64,000 bases of DNA from Chitinophaga pinensis (GCA_943326015.2 CALPRQ020000010.1:1-64000); one strand, 5' to 3'; shown: positions 39,912 through 47,970, counted from the stretch's first letter. Made by a program: numbers and translations. Notes: generated by a model not told the origin, from the letters alone.

Positions 39912-40514
39912 ATGAGCAACATCAATAAACTCTCCGAATACGACTTCATCGTCGCGATCGACACCAGCGGCTCGATGGGCGAGCCCGTCAAGGCCGGCTC
40001 CAACATCACCCGCTGGGAGGCGGTGCAGGAATCGGCGCTGACCATCGTCCGCGACGTCGAAAAGCTCGACAGCGACGGCATCGGCCTGGTGCTGTTTGGC
40101 GGCCCGACCATCAAGAGCTTCGACAGCGTGACCAGCGACAAGGTGAGCAAGGTGTTCGCCGGCACCAGCCCGCGCGGCTCGACCCCGCTGGCCGAGGCGC
40201 TGACCGCCTCCCTGGCCCTGGCCGGCAAGTCGGACAAGAAGGATTTCGTCATCGTCTTCACCGACGGCGTGCCGGATGACCGCGCTGCAGCCGCCAGCGT
40301 CATCACCAAGGCATCCAACGCCCAGGAAAGCGACGACGCCCTGACCATCCTGTTCGTCCAGGTGGGCGACGACCGCAGCGCGACCGCCTACCTCAAGAGC
40401 CTGGACGATGACCTCAAGGGCTGCAAGTTCGACATCGTGGACGCCAAGACTGTGCCCGAGGTCGACGCCTTCGCCAGCACGGTCGACCTGATCCTGGCGG
40501 CTATTGCCGACTGA
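39912..40514 (+). CDS. VWA-domain protein (TerY-like)
   Basis: 200 residues forming a single von Willebrand A domain. The MIDAS is visible: DFIVAIDTSGSMGEP (DxSxS), PRGSTPLAEAL (Thr), FVIVFTDGVPDD (Asp). TerY-like VWA proteins bind metal and act as adaptors in stress or defence-related complexes. It is the first protein gene after the early promoter, followed by a 40-residue membrane peptide. Its role in the phage is unknown. Confidence 0.85.
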   Translation: MSNINKLSEYDFIVAIDTSGSMGEPVKAGSNITRWEAVQESALTIVRDVEKLDSDGIGLVLFGGPTIKSFDSVTSDKVSKVFAGTSPRGSTPLAEALTASLALAGKSDKKDFVIVFTDGVPDDRAAAASVITKASNAQESDDALTILFVQVGDDRSATAYLKSLDDDLKGCKFDIVDAKTVPEVDAFASTVDLILAAIAD

Positions 40515-40517
40515 TCC

Positions 40518-40640
40518 ATGGTCGACCTGATCCTGATCACCTTCACCGCCTGCACGTTTGCTGGTGGCTTCTGGCTCGGCAAGACCTACGGCAGCGCGGC
40601 TGCGGTGGTCGCAGCCGTCAAGGCCAAGCTGAAGGACTGA
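40518..40640 (+). CDS. 40-residue membrane peptide
   Basis: MVDLILITFTACTFAGGFWL then GKTYGSAAAVVAAVKAKLKD: one hydrophobic segment and a basic helical tail. It starts three bases after the VWA stop and is followed by hairpins. Too short for family assignment; likely expressed by coupling. Confidence 0.55.
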   Translation: MVDLILITFTACTFAGGFWLGKTYGSAAAVVAAVKAKLKD

Positions 40641-40666
40641 CGACATAGCCCCTCGCGAGAGGGGCA

Positions 40667-40742
40667 TCAAGCAAGCCCACTGGGCCGACCGACTGGATAG
40701 GCCAGAAGGCGGCGTGGTTGTTCAGCCAGTGGGCTTGCTTGA
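40667..40742. repeat. 17-bp perfect inverted repeat
   Basis: TCAAGCAAGCCCACTGG (40667-40683) and CCAGTGGGCTTGCTTGA (40726-40742) around a 42-base loop. It follows a smaller hairpin CCCCTC-GCG-AGAGGGG. It may be a remnant of a small inserted element or an RNA stability structure. Confidence 0.6.
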
Positions 40743-40792
40743 GCGCATAAACGCTTTCCCTTTTCGCCGATCCCTGTCTCCTGGGGTCTTTC

Positions 40793-40828
40793 GCCTGCCG
40801 GCTTCAAACCCGGCGGGCTTTTTTTTTG
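40793..40828 (+). terminator. Intrinsic terminator after the VWA genes
   Basis: GCCTGCCGG/CCGGCGGGC stem (one G-T pair) followed by a run of about ten T. It separates the VWA mini-operon from the next gene at 40840. Confidence 0.85.
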
Positions 40829-40839
40829 GACACAACACC

Positions 40840-41103
40840 ATGTATCAACAGCTTTTGAAGATCGGAGGTGGCGACATGCCGGTCTCCGTCGAATACGGCA
40901 TCGACAAAGACTGCAACGTCCTGTTCATCGAGTCGATCAAAGCTGACAGCTTCGAGCTGATCGGCTACTTCGAGCCGCCGCAGATCAGCAGCATCGAGGG
41001 CCAACTCTGGAAGCTCCACGACAACGTGGTGCGCGAGATGAACCTGCAGGCGCGCGCCGACCGCGCAGCCGACAACGCCGCATTCCGGGAGGTCTACGCA
41101 TGA
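40840..41103 (+). CDS. Small early phage protein of unknown function
   Basis: 87 residues from the ATG at 40840: MYQQLLKIGGGDMPVSVEYG, DCNVLFIESIKADSFELIGY, FEPPQISSIEGQLWKLHDNV. It is a compact alpha/beta sequence. It overlaps the next gene by 4 bp. The upstream extension to 40714 runs through the terminator and is rejected. Confidence 0.7.
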   Translation: MYQQLLKIGGGDMPVSVEYGIDKDCNVLFIESIKADSFELIGYFEPPQISSIEGQLWKLHDNVVREMNLQARADRAADNAAFREVYA

Positions 41104-41336
41104 ACGCCAGATTCATCCCCGCCGCCGCCCAGCCGGCACTCGATCCGCAGGATGCCAGCGCACTGCTGACCGAAAACAAGCTGATGTTCGCTGCGCTGCA
41201 GGCCATTTCCAACACAGACTTCCGCTACGGCCTGGACATGAAGGAGTCCGCAAAAAGCGTCATCAACCACGTGCTCGAAGCCCGCCTCGATCGCAAGTTT
41301 GAGAAAAAGCACCGGGAGGCAGCATGCATAGGCTGA
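41100..41336 (+). CDS. Small early phage protein of unknown function
   Basis: 78 residues: LTENKLMFAALQAISNTDFR, MKESAKSVINHVLEARLDRK. Helical and soluble. It overlaps both neighbours, so it is part of the tightly coupled early operon. Confidence 0.65.
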   Translation: MNARFIPAAAQPALDPQDASALLTENKLMFAALQAISNTDFRYGLDMKESAKSVINHVLEARLDRKFEKKHREAACIG

Positions 41337-41629
41337 TCAAGAACTGGGCGATCCTGATTGCCGTCGCCGGGGCTCTGGCTGTCGCTGTCAACGCACCCAA
41401 CGGGCCGGGAGAAGCCGATGTGGCATCGGCCCGTGCCGCTGATCTGGCTGACGCTCAAGCGCGCGCCCAGCATCTCGCCGCGCTGGTGCGCAAGTGCCAC
41501 AAGTCGCTCGGGCCGAGTGCTGAACTGATGCAGGCGCGCGGTGATGACTACGTGTGCCGGGAGGGCCAGATAGAGCCGACGCCGGAAGTGATGTTGCAGC
41601 GGTATGCGCTGCTGGGAGGTGGTGAATGA
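41324..41629 (+). CDS. Small membrane-anchored or exported phage protein
   Basis: 101 residues with an N-terminal hydrophobic segment (NWAILIAVAGALAVAVNAPN) after MHRLIK, then a soluble part with two cysteines (RKCHKSLG, DDYVCREG). Signal peptide or N-terminal anchor with possible periplasmic disulphide. It overlaps both neighbours. Function unknown. Confidence 0.65.
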   Translation: MHRLIKNWAILIAVAGALAVAVNAPNGPGEADVASARAADLADAQARAQHLAALVRKCHKSLGPSAELMQARGDDYVCREGQIEPTPEVMLQRYALLGGGE

Positions 41630-41913
41630 GCGCGCCGCAGCACACGCCGGGGCCGTGGATGCCCCACCACGACAAGGGCCGGCTGTACGTCGAGACGCAT
41701 CGTGACGATGTGATCTGCATGGTGGCCAGGGGACTTGGCACCCCGGAAGATCAAGCCAACGCCCGCCTGATCGCCGCTGCACCCGAGATGCTTGCAGCGC
41801 TGAACGAAATCGCAGCCTGGGGCGACGGGGAGGTTGGTCCGCACATGGATGAGCCTGGCGCGGCATGCATTGCCCGCGCCGCCATCACCAAGGCAACCGG
41901 GAGTGCGAAATGA
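41626..41913 (+). CDS. HTPGPW-family phage protein, copy 1
   Basis: 95 residues starting MSAPQHTPGPWMPHHDKGR, with ANARLIAAAPEMLAALNEIA and ARAAITKATG. This small family is very common in early regions of proteobacterial phages; its function is unknown. It is a tandem paralogue of the next gene and overlaps it by 4 bp. Confidence 0.78.
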   Translation: MSAPQHTPGPWMPHHDKGRLYVETHRDDVICMVARGLGTPEDQANARLIAAAPEMLAALNEIAAWGDGEVGPHMDEPGAACIARAAITKATGSAK

Positions 41914-42230
41914 GCGCGCCGAAACACACGCCGGGGCCGTGGGTTGTTTGTGAGCAAGAAGACGACTTCGGGGCGTTTACCGTGTTCCCTGAGTCGATGC
42001 TTGTGGATGAAGTGATTGCCGCGAAAGACTGGGATCGCTTCGTTGTGCGGGCCGGGCTTGATCATCCGGAATTCGAGGCCAATGCCCGCCTGATTGCCAG
42101 CGCGCCGGATCTGCTGGAGGCGCTGCGCAATCTGGCAGACCTCTACGACACCGATGAAGGCTGCCGCTCGCTGCCCGAATACATTGCAGCCCGCGCCGCA
42201 ATCGCCAAAGCCACCGGAGGCGAATCATGA
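41910..42230 (+). CDS. HTPGPW-family phage protein, copy 2
   Basis: 106 residues from the ATG at 41910: MSAPKHTPGPWVVCEQEDDF, FEANARLIASAPDLLEALRN, ARAAIAKATGG. Same start, ANARLIA-APxLLEAL core and end as copy 1, with a different central segment, so a tandem duplication followed by divergence. Function unknown. Confidence 0.78.
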   Translation: MSAPKHTPGPWVVCEQEDDFGAFTVFPESMLVDEVIAAKDWDRFVVRAGLDHPEFEANARLIASAPDLLEALRNLADLYDTDEGCRSLPEYIAARAAIAKATGGES

Positions 42231-42412
42231 GCGATCCGCAACCCTTGTCCCCATTCGCCAAGGCCATGCGCCGCTCCCACGCCAGCAGCCGGGCCGGCAC
42301 CCTGGCTGCCGAGCGCGTCAACGTCGTGCAGACCGGTGCGCTGCGCCCGTTCACTGCCGCGCAGCGCACCGGTCAGCCGCCCAAGTCCGCTGACTGGCGG
42401 GAGGGTGCGTGA
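42227..42412 (+). CDS. Small basic phage protein of unknown function
   Basis: 61 residues (MSDPQPLSPFAKAMRRSHAS), Arg/Ala rich with no recognisable domain. Overlaps the upstream gene by 4 bp and the following tiny frame by 1 bp. Confidence 0.5.
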   Translation: MSDPQPLSPFAKAMRRSHASSRAGTLAAERVNVVQTGALRPFTAAQRTGQPPKSADWREGA

Positions 42413-42480
42413 TGCGCGACACACCCGTCATTTTCTGGCGCCTGTACCAGGCCTGGCGCTGCATCACACACCGCTTTTGA
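42412..42480 (+). CDS. 22-residue peptide (tentative)
   Basis: MRDTPVIFWRLYQAWRCITH then RF, starting in a TGATG overlap with the upstream stop. Amphipathic and Arg/Trp rich. Coding is plausible from the coupling only. Confidence 0.3.
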   Translation: MRDTPVIFWRLYQAWRCITHRF

Positions 42481-42547
42481 GTCTCCATCGCCCAGGCCCT
42501 GCGCCTGGTCAATGCGGATTCCGCCGCAGAAAACCGGAGTTGAAATC

Positions 42548-43654
42548 ATGGAAGTCACCCAAGCCGAACAGGCCGCCGTCAGCGCGGCCATGCCGCCCGC
42601 CGAGCGCGCAGCGCTGGCCCTCAACAGCTCGCAGACCGAGCGCGACCTGCGCGAGCTGGCCGTCAAGCACACCGGCATCCAGGCGATCAAGGACAAGGCC
42701 GGCCGCGACCAGGCCCACGGCGCCGCGATGGAAGTCAAGCGCGCCCGCACCACGATCGAGCGCACCGGCAAAGAGGCGCGCGACGACGCGACGAAGTTCA
42801 GCAAGGCAGTCATCACTGAGGTGAATCGGCTGGTTGCCATCATCATCGAAGAAGAGCGCCGCCTGACTGCCCTGCGCGACGCCTGGGACGCCGAGCAGGA
42901 GCGCATCAAGGAGGCCGAAGCCGCGGCCGAGCGCTTCCGGGTCGAGCAGATCATGGGCCGCATCGACGCGATCAAGGGCTTTGAGCGCATGGCGCGCGAC
43001 TGCCGCACCAGCGGCGCCGTGCAGCGCCTGCAGGAGGCCATGAGCAAGATCGATATGACTGGCCTGCAGGAGTTCGAGGACCAGGCGCAGCGCACGCTCA
43101 ACGAGGTCACGGAAGCTGTGCAGCAGATCCTGACCCAGCGCCAGGCCGACGAAGCCGAGCGCGCCCGCATCAAAGCTGAACAGGAAGCCGAGGCCGCCCG
43201 CATCGCGCAAGAGCGCGCCGAGCTGGAGCGCCAACGTGCCGAAGCTGTCGCAGCAGCGCAAGCCGCCCAGGCAAAAGCCAAGGCCGAAGCTGACAAGCTC
43301 GCTGCCGAGCGTGCAGCACTGGAGGCCGCGCGCACTGAGTTCGAGCAGCGCCAGAAGGTGCACGAAGAGCGCGAACGGGCTGAGCTGGCCGCGCGGGAGG
43401 CTGCCGCCTGGGCGGCGCTGGAAGCGCAGGAGGCCGAGCAGGAAGCCGTGCCGCAGGTCAACGAGGTCATCGACGTGCCGCTGATTGCCGCCCCGCTCCC
43501 CGAGCCCATCGGGATTGATCAGCCGGCCGAAGCAGCCACCCCGAGCGCCGCGCAGCTGATCCAGGCGGTGGCCGAGATGTTCGGCGCCACCACCTGTGAA
43601 GCGCGTGACTGGCTGATCGAGCGCGCGGCTGACATTGAAGCCGCACAGCCCTGA
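42548..43654 (+). CDS. Coiled-coil protein upstream of recT
   Basis: 368 residues from the ATG at 42548 (MEVTQAEQAAVSAAM). Residues ~55-120 (IKDKAGRDQAHGAAMEVKRA, RDDATKFSKAVITEVNRLVA) match the DUF1351-like/phage recombination-associated N-terminus. A long Ala/Glu/Arg coiled coil at ~185-290 and a short C-terminal domain (TPSAAQLIQAVAEMFGATTC) follow. The position in front of recT and the YqaJ exonuclease suggests a role in recombination or replication, but this is inference. Confidence 0.75.
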   Translation: MEVTQAEQAAVSAAMPPAERAALALNSSQTERDLRELAVKHTGIQAIKDKAGRDQAHGAAMEVKRARTTIERTGKEARDDATKFSKAVITEVNRLVAIIIEEERRLTALRDAWDAEQERIKEAEAAAERFRVEQIMGRIDAIKGFERMARDCRTSGAVQRLQEAMSKIDMTGLQEFEDQAQRTLNEVTEAVQQILTQRQADEAERARIKAEQEAEAARIAQERAELERQRAEAVAAAQAAQAKAKAEADKLAAERAALEAARTEFEQRQKVHEERERAELAAREAAAWAALEAQEAEQEAVPQVNEVIDVPLIAAPLPEPIGIDQPAEAATPSAAQLIQAVAEMFGATTCEARDWLIERAADIEAAQP

Positions 43655-43674
43655 AGCGACGCCGATTCCATTCC

Positions 43675-43699
43675 AGCCCGCCACCCAGCGGGCTTTTTT
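43675..43699 (+). terminator. Hairpin-T6 before recT
   Basis: AGCCCGC-CACCCA-GCGGGCT followed by TTTTT. It is almost identical in stem to hairpins at 47971 and 48510. It would act as terminator or attenuator inside the early operon. Confidence 0.8.
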
Positions 43700-43719
43700 C
43701 ATCCCAACGGAGTCATGCC

Positions 43720-44820
43720 ATGAACACCATTACCCGCCCCGAGGCCGCCGCACTCGCCGAAGTGCCCGCCTACAACCCGCCCGCGCCGGCTGCCGGCTCC
43801 ACCAGCAGCATTGCCCTGCTGATGGATGACCGCAGCATGGACAAGCTGATGCGCGTGGCCGACATGATGGCTACCGCCAAGGCCACCGTCCCGGCGCACT
43901 TCCGGGGCAGCCCTGGCGACTGCCTGGCGGTCTGCATGCAGGCGGCCACCTGGGGCATGAACCCCTTCGCAGTGGCACAGAAGACGCACCTGGTCAATGG
44001 CACGTTGGGCTACGAGGCTCAGCTGGTGTCGGCTGTGATCAACAACTCAGGCGCTGTCAATGATCGTTTCCAGTTCGAGTGGTTTGGTCCTTGGGAGCGC
44101 GTCGTGGGCAAGGTCAAGGAGGTGCCGAGCAAGAAAAATCCTGCGGAAACCTACCGAAAGCTAGCGTCAAGCGTCGCCGACGAGGATGGGTGCGGCGTGC
44201 GCGTCTGGGCCACGATCAAAGGTGAAGCCAAGCCTCGCGTGCTGGAGCTGCTGCTGGTTCAAGCCGGCGTGCGCAACTCAACCCTGTGGGCTGATGACCC
44301 GAAACAGCAGCTGGCCTACCTGGCACAGAAGCGCTGGGCTCGCCTCCATGCACCCGACGTGATCCTGGGCGTCTACACCCCGGACGAGTTCGAGCAGCCG
44401 GCGCCGAGGGACATGGGGCAAGCACAGGTTGTGCGGCCGGCTGGTGCGTCGCTGGAGCTTGTCGAGCGCGCCGAAGCTGCAGCATCCCAGGGCATGAAGG
44501 CTTACCAGCAGTTCTGGGGAGCTATCACCCCAGCCGACCGCAAGGCGCTGACCGGCGCTGGCGAGCACGACCGGCTGAAGGATGTCGTAACGAAGATCGA
44601 CGCTGCGCGCACCGTGGACACCTCCCCGGCCTTCCCGCCCATGCCCGAGCAGCCGGCCAGCAAGACCTTCGAGGAGGTGATGCAGATGCTGTGCAGCGCC
44701 AAGACCGAGGATGCGCTGTACGTCGCCGCCGATTGGGTGAGCAGCATAGAGCCAGAGGAAGCCAAGATCCTAGATGCGAAGTTCAAGGAGCGCCTGGCGC
44801 AGATGAGGGGTGAGGTATGA
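43720..44820 (+). CDS. recT: RecT-family single-strand annealing protein
   Basis: 366 residues. RecT/Bet core: LLMDDRSMDKLMRVADMMAT, HFRGSPGDCLAVCMQAATWG, MNPFAVAQKTHLVNGTLGYE, AQLVSAVINNSGAVNDRFQF and QLAYLAQKRWARLHAPDVIL, GVYTPDEF. It anneals complementary ssDNA produced by the downstream exonuclease, giving phage homologous recombination. The C-terminal ~100 residues are variable. Overlaps the next gene by 4 bp. Confidence 0.94.
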   Translation: MNTITRPEAAALAEVPAYNPPAPAAGSTSSIALLMDDRSMDKLMRVADMMATAKATVPAHFRGSPGDCLAVCMQAATWGMNPFAVAQKTHLVNGTLGYEAQLVSAVINNSGAVNDRFQFEWFGPWERVVGKVKEVPSKKNPAETYRKLASSVADEDGCGVRVWATIKGEAKPRVLELLLVQAGVRNSTLWADDPKQQLAYLAQKRWARLHAPDVILGVYTPDEFEQPAPRDMGQAQVVRPAGASLELVERAEAAASQGMKAYQQFWGAITPADRKALTGAGEHDRLKDVVTKIDAARTVDTSPAFPPMPEQPASKTFEEVMQMLCSAKTEDALYVAADWVSSIEPEEAKILDAKFKERLAQMRGEV

Positions 44821-45059
44821 GCAAGATAGACAACGGCGGGCCGGCGTTTCCGGTTCCATTGAATCCCGGCGAAACCTGGCGTGAGATGGCGTCATGTGAT
44901 GGGATGACCCTGCGAGACTACTTTGCGGCCAAGGCAATGCAGGGGATTCTGGCGGCAGGACGCGATGCTCAATTTGATGGCAGCGACATGTACGGCTACG
45001 CAAGAGCATCATATGGGCTTGCCGACGCCATGCTGAAAGCGCGGGAGGTTTCATCATGA
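44817..45059 (+). CDS. Small phage protein between recT and exonuclease
   Basis: 80 residues: MSKIDNGGPAFPVPLNPGET, GMTLRDYFAAKAMQGILAAG, YARASYGLADAMLKAREV. This 'GGPAFP...GMTLRDYFAAKAM' pattern is very common in early regions of Proteobacteria phages; no function is known. It is translationally coupled with both neighbours. Confidence 0.82.
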   Translation: MSKIDNGGPAFPVPLNPGETWREMASCDGMTLRDYFAAKAMQGILAAGRDAQFDGSDMYGYARASYGLADAMLKAREVSS

Positions 45060-45727
45060 CCCGCATAACCATCCACCGAGGCGGCCAGCAGGACGACGCC
45101 TGGCGCAAGCTGCGCCTCGGCTGCGCGACCGGCAGCGGCTTTGCCGATGTCCTGTCCAAGCCGCGCACCGGCAGCAGCGAATCCACGGGCCGGCGCAACT
45201 ACCGCGTGCGCCTGGCGCTGGAACTGCTGACCGGCCAGCCCGAAGAAAACAGCTTCACCACGAAGGCGATCCAAACCGGCATCGAGCGCGAACCTCTGGC
45301 GCGCGCCCGATTCGAGGAAGAAACCGGCCACCTGGTCGAGGAGGTCAGCTTCATCAAGTTGAACCACATGCCGGTGGGCTGCTCGCCAGACGGCCTAATC
45401 GACGACGACGCCGGGATGGAAATCAAATGTCCGAGCAAGGCGGTGCATCTCGAATATCTGAGCCTGACCGATCAGCCCCCGGCTGAGTACGTCGCGCAGG
45501 TGCAGGGGTGCATGTTCGTCACGGGACGCAAGCGCTGGCACTTTGTGTCATTCAACCCGGACTTCCCGCCCGAGCTGCAGATGCACCACATCGTCGTGCA
45601 GCGCGATGACCTCTACATCAAGCGGCTTGAGGATGAGCTGTGGCGCTTTACCGCTGACGTAAAAGCCACCATCCGCGAGATCGAGCAGCTGGTCGAGCAG
45701 CGCCGGCAGCTGGCGCGCGCGGCCTGA
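45056..45727 (+). CDS. YqaJ-family phage exonuclease
   Basis: 223 residues. Lambda exonuclease/YqaJ fold: WRKLRLGCATGSGFADVLSK, TKAIQTGIEREPLARARFEE, ETGHLVEEVSFIKLN, then PVGCSPDGLIDDDAGMEIKC with the D...ExK catalytic set, and EYVAQVQGCMFVTGRKRWHF. It resects dsDNA 5'-3' for RecT to anneal. Together with recT it forms a two-component recombination system. Confidence 0.92.
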   Translation: MTRITIHRGGQQDDAWRKLRLGCATGSGFADVLSKPRTGSSESTGRRNYRVRLALELLTGQPEENSFTTKAIQTGIEREPLARARFEEETGHLVEEVSFIKLNHMPVGCSPDGLIDDDAGMEIKCPSKAVHLEYLSLTDQPPAEYVAQVQGCMFVTGRKRWHFVSFNPDFPPELQMHHIVVQRDDLYIKRLEDELWRFTADVKATIREIEQLVEQRRQLARAA

Positions 45728-46022
45728 CCAAACACAGCGGGAGCCGCCTTCAAAACGCTGGCCTGATCCACCAGCGAGCAAGCCCTCGATGGCCATCCGA
45801 GTCTGACCCGCGCAGTGATTACATCGGACTCGGCGCGCGACACGGCGGGGCAGCTCGAAAGTTAATTGCCGCCGAATCGAGGGACACGGATCGCACCCAA
45901 TACCGCCCGCACTCGCGGGCCTTACCGCGCAGCGCCTTCATCGCGAGGGCGCTGCCCAGTGAAATCCACCCACCAGACCCGGCCCAGCGCCGGGTTTCCT
46001 GTTTCCAACCACTAGGATAGCC
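45728..46022. other. Gene-free spacer with hairpins
   Basis: 295 bases between the exonuclease and the next gene. No ORF is supportable. Near its end is a terminator-like ACCCGGC-CCA-GCGCCGGGTTT element (about 45976-45995). An upstream GCGCC..GGGCGC hairpin is also visible. Confidence 0.4.
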
Positions 46023-47381
46023 ATGAACCCGATTCCCCTGCCCCGCTGGGCGCGGATCAGCATCGCGCTGGCTTGCGTCGGCATCGGCCTGGCCAGCAGC
46101 ACTGTGGCCGGCTGGTTGCTGGTACGCGGGCTTGAGTTGACCGAGCCAGACGACAAAGCCCGACTGATCCTGACTGCTGCTGGCGTGCTGATGATCCTGA
46201 CGGAGCTCACGGCGTTTTTCCTGACGGCGCTGCTGCCGACGGCCCGTCTGTACCAGCTGCGCATCATGGGCATCGCCCTACTGGTGTTCGAGGTCGTGAC
46301 GATCTTCGGCACCCGCCTGGTGCTTACCGACAGCGCCGAATCCGCTGCCATCGCCCACGCCACCCGGATCGAGAACGTGCAGCGATCCATCAAAGCGCGC
46401 AAGGCGGACGCAGACCGGGTGCGCGCCGTGGGCGAGCGCCAGGCTGCCAGCGACCACGCCTGGACCCGCCACCTCGGTACGCTAGCCATCAAGCAGGCCG
46501 ACGCTATGGAGCGTGAAATCGAGCCGCTGCGCGAGCAGCTGGCCGAGCTGCAAGCCCAGCGCCGCCCCACCTTTCAGCATGCCTTGGGGCCGCAGTTGGC
46601 CCTGGCGCACAGCATCGCCACCCCGGTGCTGATCAGCTCGACCGGCCTGGTCCTGTTCGGTGTCGCAGGCTTGATGCTGCGCCGGAACAGGGATGAGGTG
46701 CAGCTGGTACAGCCTGCGGTACAGGATCAGCCAGACCCGGTACAGCCGGTACAGGCCACACCGGTACAGTCGATCAGCCCGGTACAGACCGTACCGGAGT
46801 ACCGTACCGCCGTACCGATGGGCGCTGTACCGGCTGTACCGCAAGCTGTCAGCGCACTGCATCACTGGCGATCGATTGCCGCAGTCGCCCCACTGGCGGC
46901 GATGTCGGTGGCGCCTGTCGCTGTTGCGGCTCCCGCTGCCAAGGCGACGGCCGAAGCCCCGGCAGAAGCCGCAACCACCCCCGAGATTGAGCCTGCTACG
47001 CCCGTGGAGGTACGGTCAGAAGCAGCGCCGGTACAGTCCGCGGTACAGGTGCAGACTGACGCGGTACAGCCTGCGCAGCCGGTACAGCTTGAGTCGGTAC
47101 AGGTTTCCGATGATGCCGGTACAGACAAACAGGAGATCGGTACGGTCGAGCCTGAGGCCGGAACAGGCGGTGATGACTGTTACCAGCGCCTGCGCGCCGC
47201 CGTGATGGCCGGCGAGGTCAAGCCAAACGTGCGAACGCTGCGGGAGGCCCGGTACGGCGGCACCGACGCGGTTCGCCGCTACCTGCAGCAGCTCGCTGCC
47301 GAGGGATTGATCACCAAGACCACCAAGGGGTACGCCCTGGCCCAGCATCCACCAGTCCACATCAAAGACCTGTTTGTTTGA
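46023..47381 (+). CDS. Membrane protein with C-terminal winged-helix-like domain; repeat-laden gene
   Basis: 452 residues. Membrane segments: ISIALACVGIGLASSTVAGW, LILTAAGVLMILTELTAFFL, LRIMGIALLVFEVVTIFGTR; a coiled coil follows (IENVQRSIKARKADADRVRA), then another hydrophobic stretch (ATPVLISSTGLVLFGVAGLM). A long Pro/Val/Gln-rich linker (PVQ repeats) leads to a C-terminal domain (CYQRLRAAVMAGEVKPNVRT, YGGTDAVRRYLQQLAAEGLI, TKTTKGYALA) that looks like a winged helix. The linker DNA carries many GGTACAG motifs. A membrane-tethered DNA-binding protein is a reasonable guess; family unknown. Confidence 0.75.
   Translation: MNPIPLPRWARISIALACVGIGLASSTVAGWLLVRGLELTEPDDKARLILTAAGVLMILTELTAFFLTALLPTARLYQLRIMGIALLVFEVVTIFGTRLVLTDSAESAAIAHATRIENVQRSIKARKADADRVRAVGERQAASDHAWTRHLGTLAIKQADAMEREIEPLREQLAELQAQRRPTFQHALGPQLALAHSIATPVLISSTGLVLFGVAGLMLRRNRDEVQLVQPAVQDQPDPVQPVQATPVQSISPVQTVPEYRTAVPMGAVPAVPQAVSALHHWRSIAAVAPLAAMSVAPVAVAAPAAKATAEAPAEAATTPEIEPATPVEVRSEAAPVQSAVQVQTDAVQPAQPVQLESVQVSDDAGTDKQEIGTVEPEAGTGGDDCYQRLRAAVMAGEVKPNVRTLREARYGGTDAVRRYLQQLAAEGLITKTTKGYALAQHPPVHIKDLFV
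46706..47124. repeat. Cluster of GGTACAG / CTGTACC heptamers
   Basis: GGTACAG at 46706, 46718, 46739, 46748, 46763, 46781, 47030, 47042, 47063, 47081, 47096 and 47118; reverse form CTGTACC at 46825 and 46834. One more CTGTACC is at 46248. Val in this stretch is nearly always coded GTA, against GTG/GTC elsewhere. Confidence 0.8.
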
Positions 47382-47390
47382 CCCCAACCC

Positions 47391-47412
47391 GCCCTCCCAG
47401 TGAGGGCTTTTT
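47391..47412 (+). terminator. Hairpin-T5 before the DUF2829 gene
   Basis: GCCCTC-CCAGT-GAGGGC followed by TTTTT, 10 bases after the upstream stop. Confidence 0.8.
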
Positions 47413-47426
47413 CTTGAAAGACCACC

Positions 47427-47951
47427 ATGAAGATTTACATCGGCACCAAGATCATCCAGGCCGCGCCCATGACGCGCCTGGCCTACAACGACTTCCGAGG
47501 CTGGACGCTGCCGGCCGACGAGTGTGGCGCGGACAAGGGCTACCTGGTCGAATATCTCGACGGCGGAAAGCCGAACACCGCCACGCACACCGGCTATGTC
47601 AGCTGGAGTCCGAAGGAGCAGTTTGAGAACGCTTACCGACCCGCCACCGGACTGACGTTCGGCCTGGCCATTGAAGCGATGAAGGCCGGAAAGCGCGTCG
47701 GGCGTGCCGGCTGGAACGTAAAGGGTATGTGGGTGCGCTACATCGACCCATATGCGCCGCACCCGGACACGGTGGCCGGTCGCTGCGATGGGGTGTATAC
47801 CAACCCTTACTTCAAGGCTTCCGACAACAACGCCGATGCGCAAGGCACGATGCTCCCCTGGATTGGCATGAAGACCGCCGACAACAAGTTCGTGCCATGG
47901 CTCGCCAGCCAGACCGACATGCTCGCTGAAGACTGGCAGATCGTCGAGTAA
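47427..47951 (+). CDS. DUF2829 (Tad2-like) protein, candidate anti-Thoeris factor
   Basis: 174 residues. The C-terminal ~95 residues are a DUF2829 domain: LTFGLAIEAMKAGKRVGRAG, WNVKGMWVRYI, LPWIGMKTADNKFVPWLASQ, TDMLAEDWQIVE. Phage Tad2 proteins of this family sequester the cyclic ADP-ribose signal of Thoeris defence. The N-terminal ~75 residues (IYIGTKIIQAAPMTRLAYND, GYLVEYLDGGKPNTATHTGY) are a second conserved phage module often fused to it. It has its own flanking terminators, the usual layout of a moron-like anti-defence gene. Ligand binding is inferred. Confidence 0.85.
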   Translation: MKIYIGTKIIQAAPMTRLAYNDFRGWTLPADECGADKGYLVEYLDGGKPNTATHTGYVSWSPKEQFENAYRPATGLTFGLAIEAMKAGKRVGRAGWNVKGMWVRYIDPYAPHPDTVAGRCDGVYTNPYFKASDNNADAQGTMLPWIGMKTADNKFVPWLASQTDMLAEDWQIVE

Positions 47952-47970
47952 CTGCACCACATGCAGCCCA

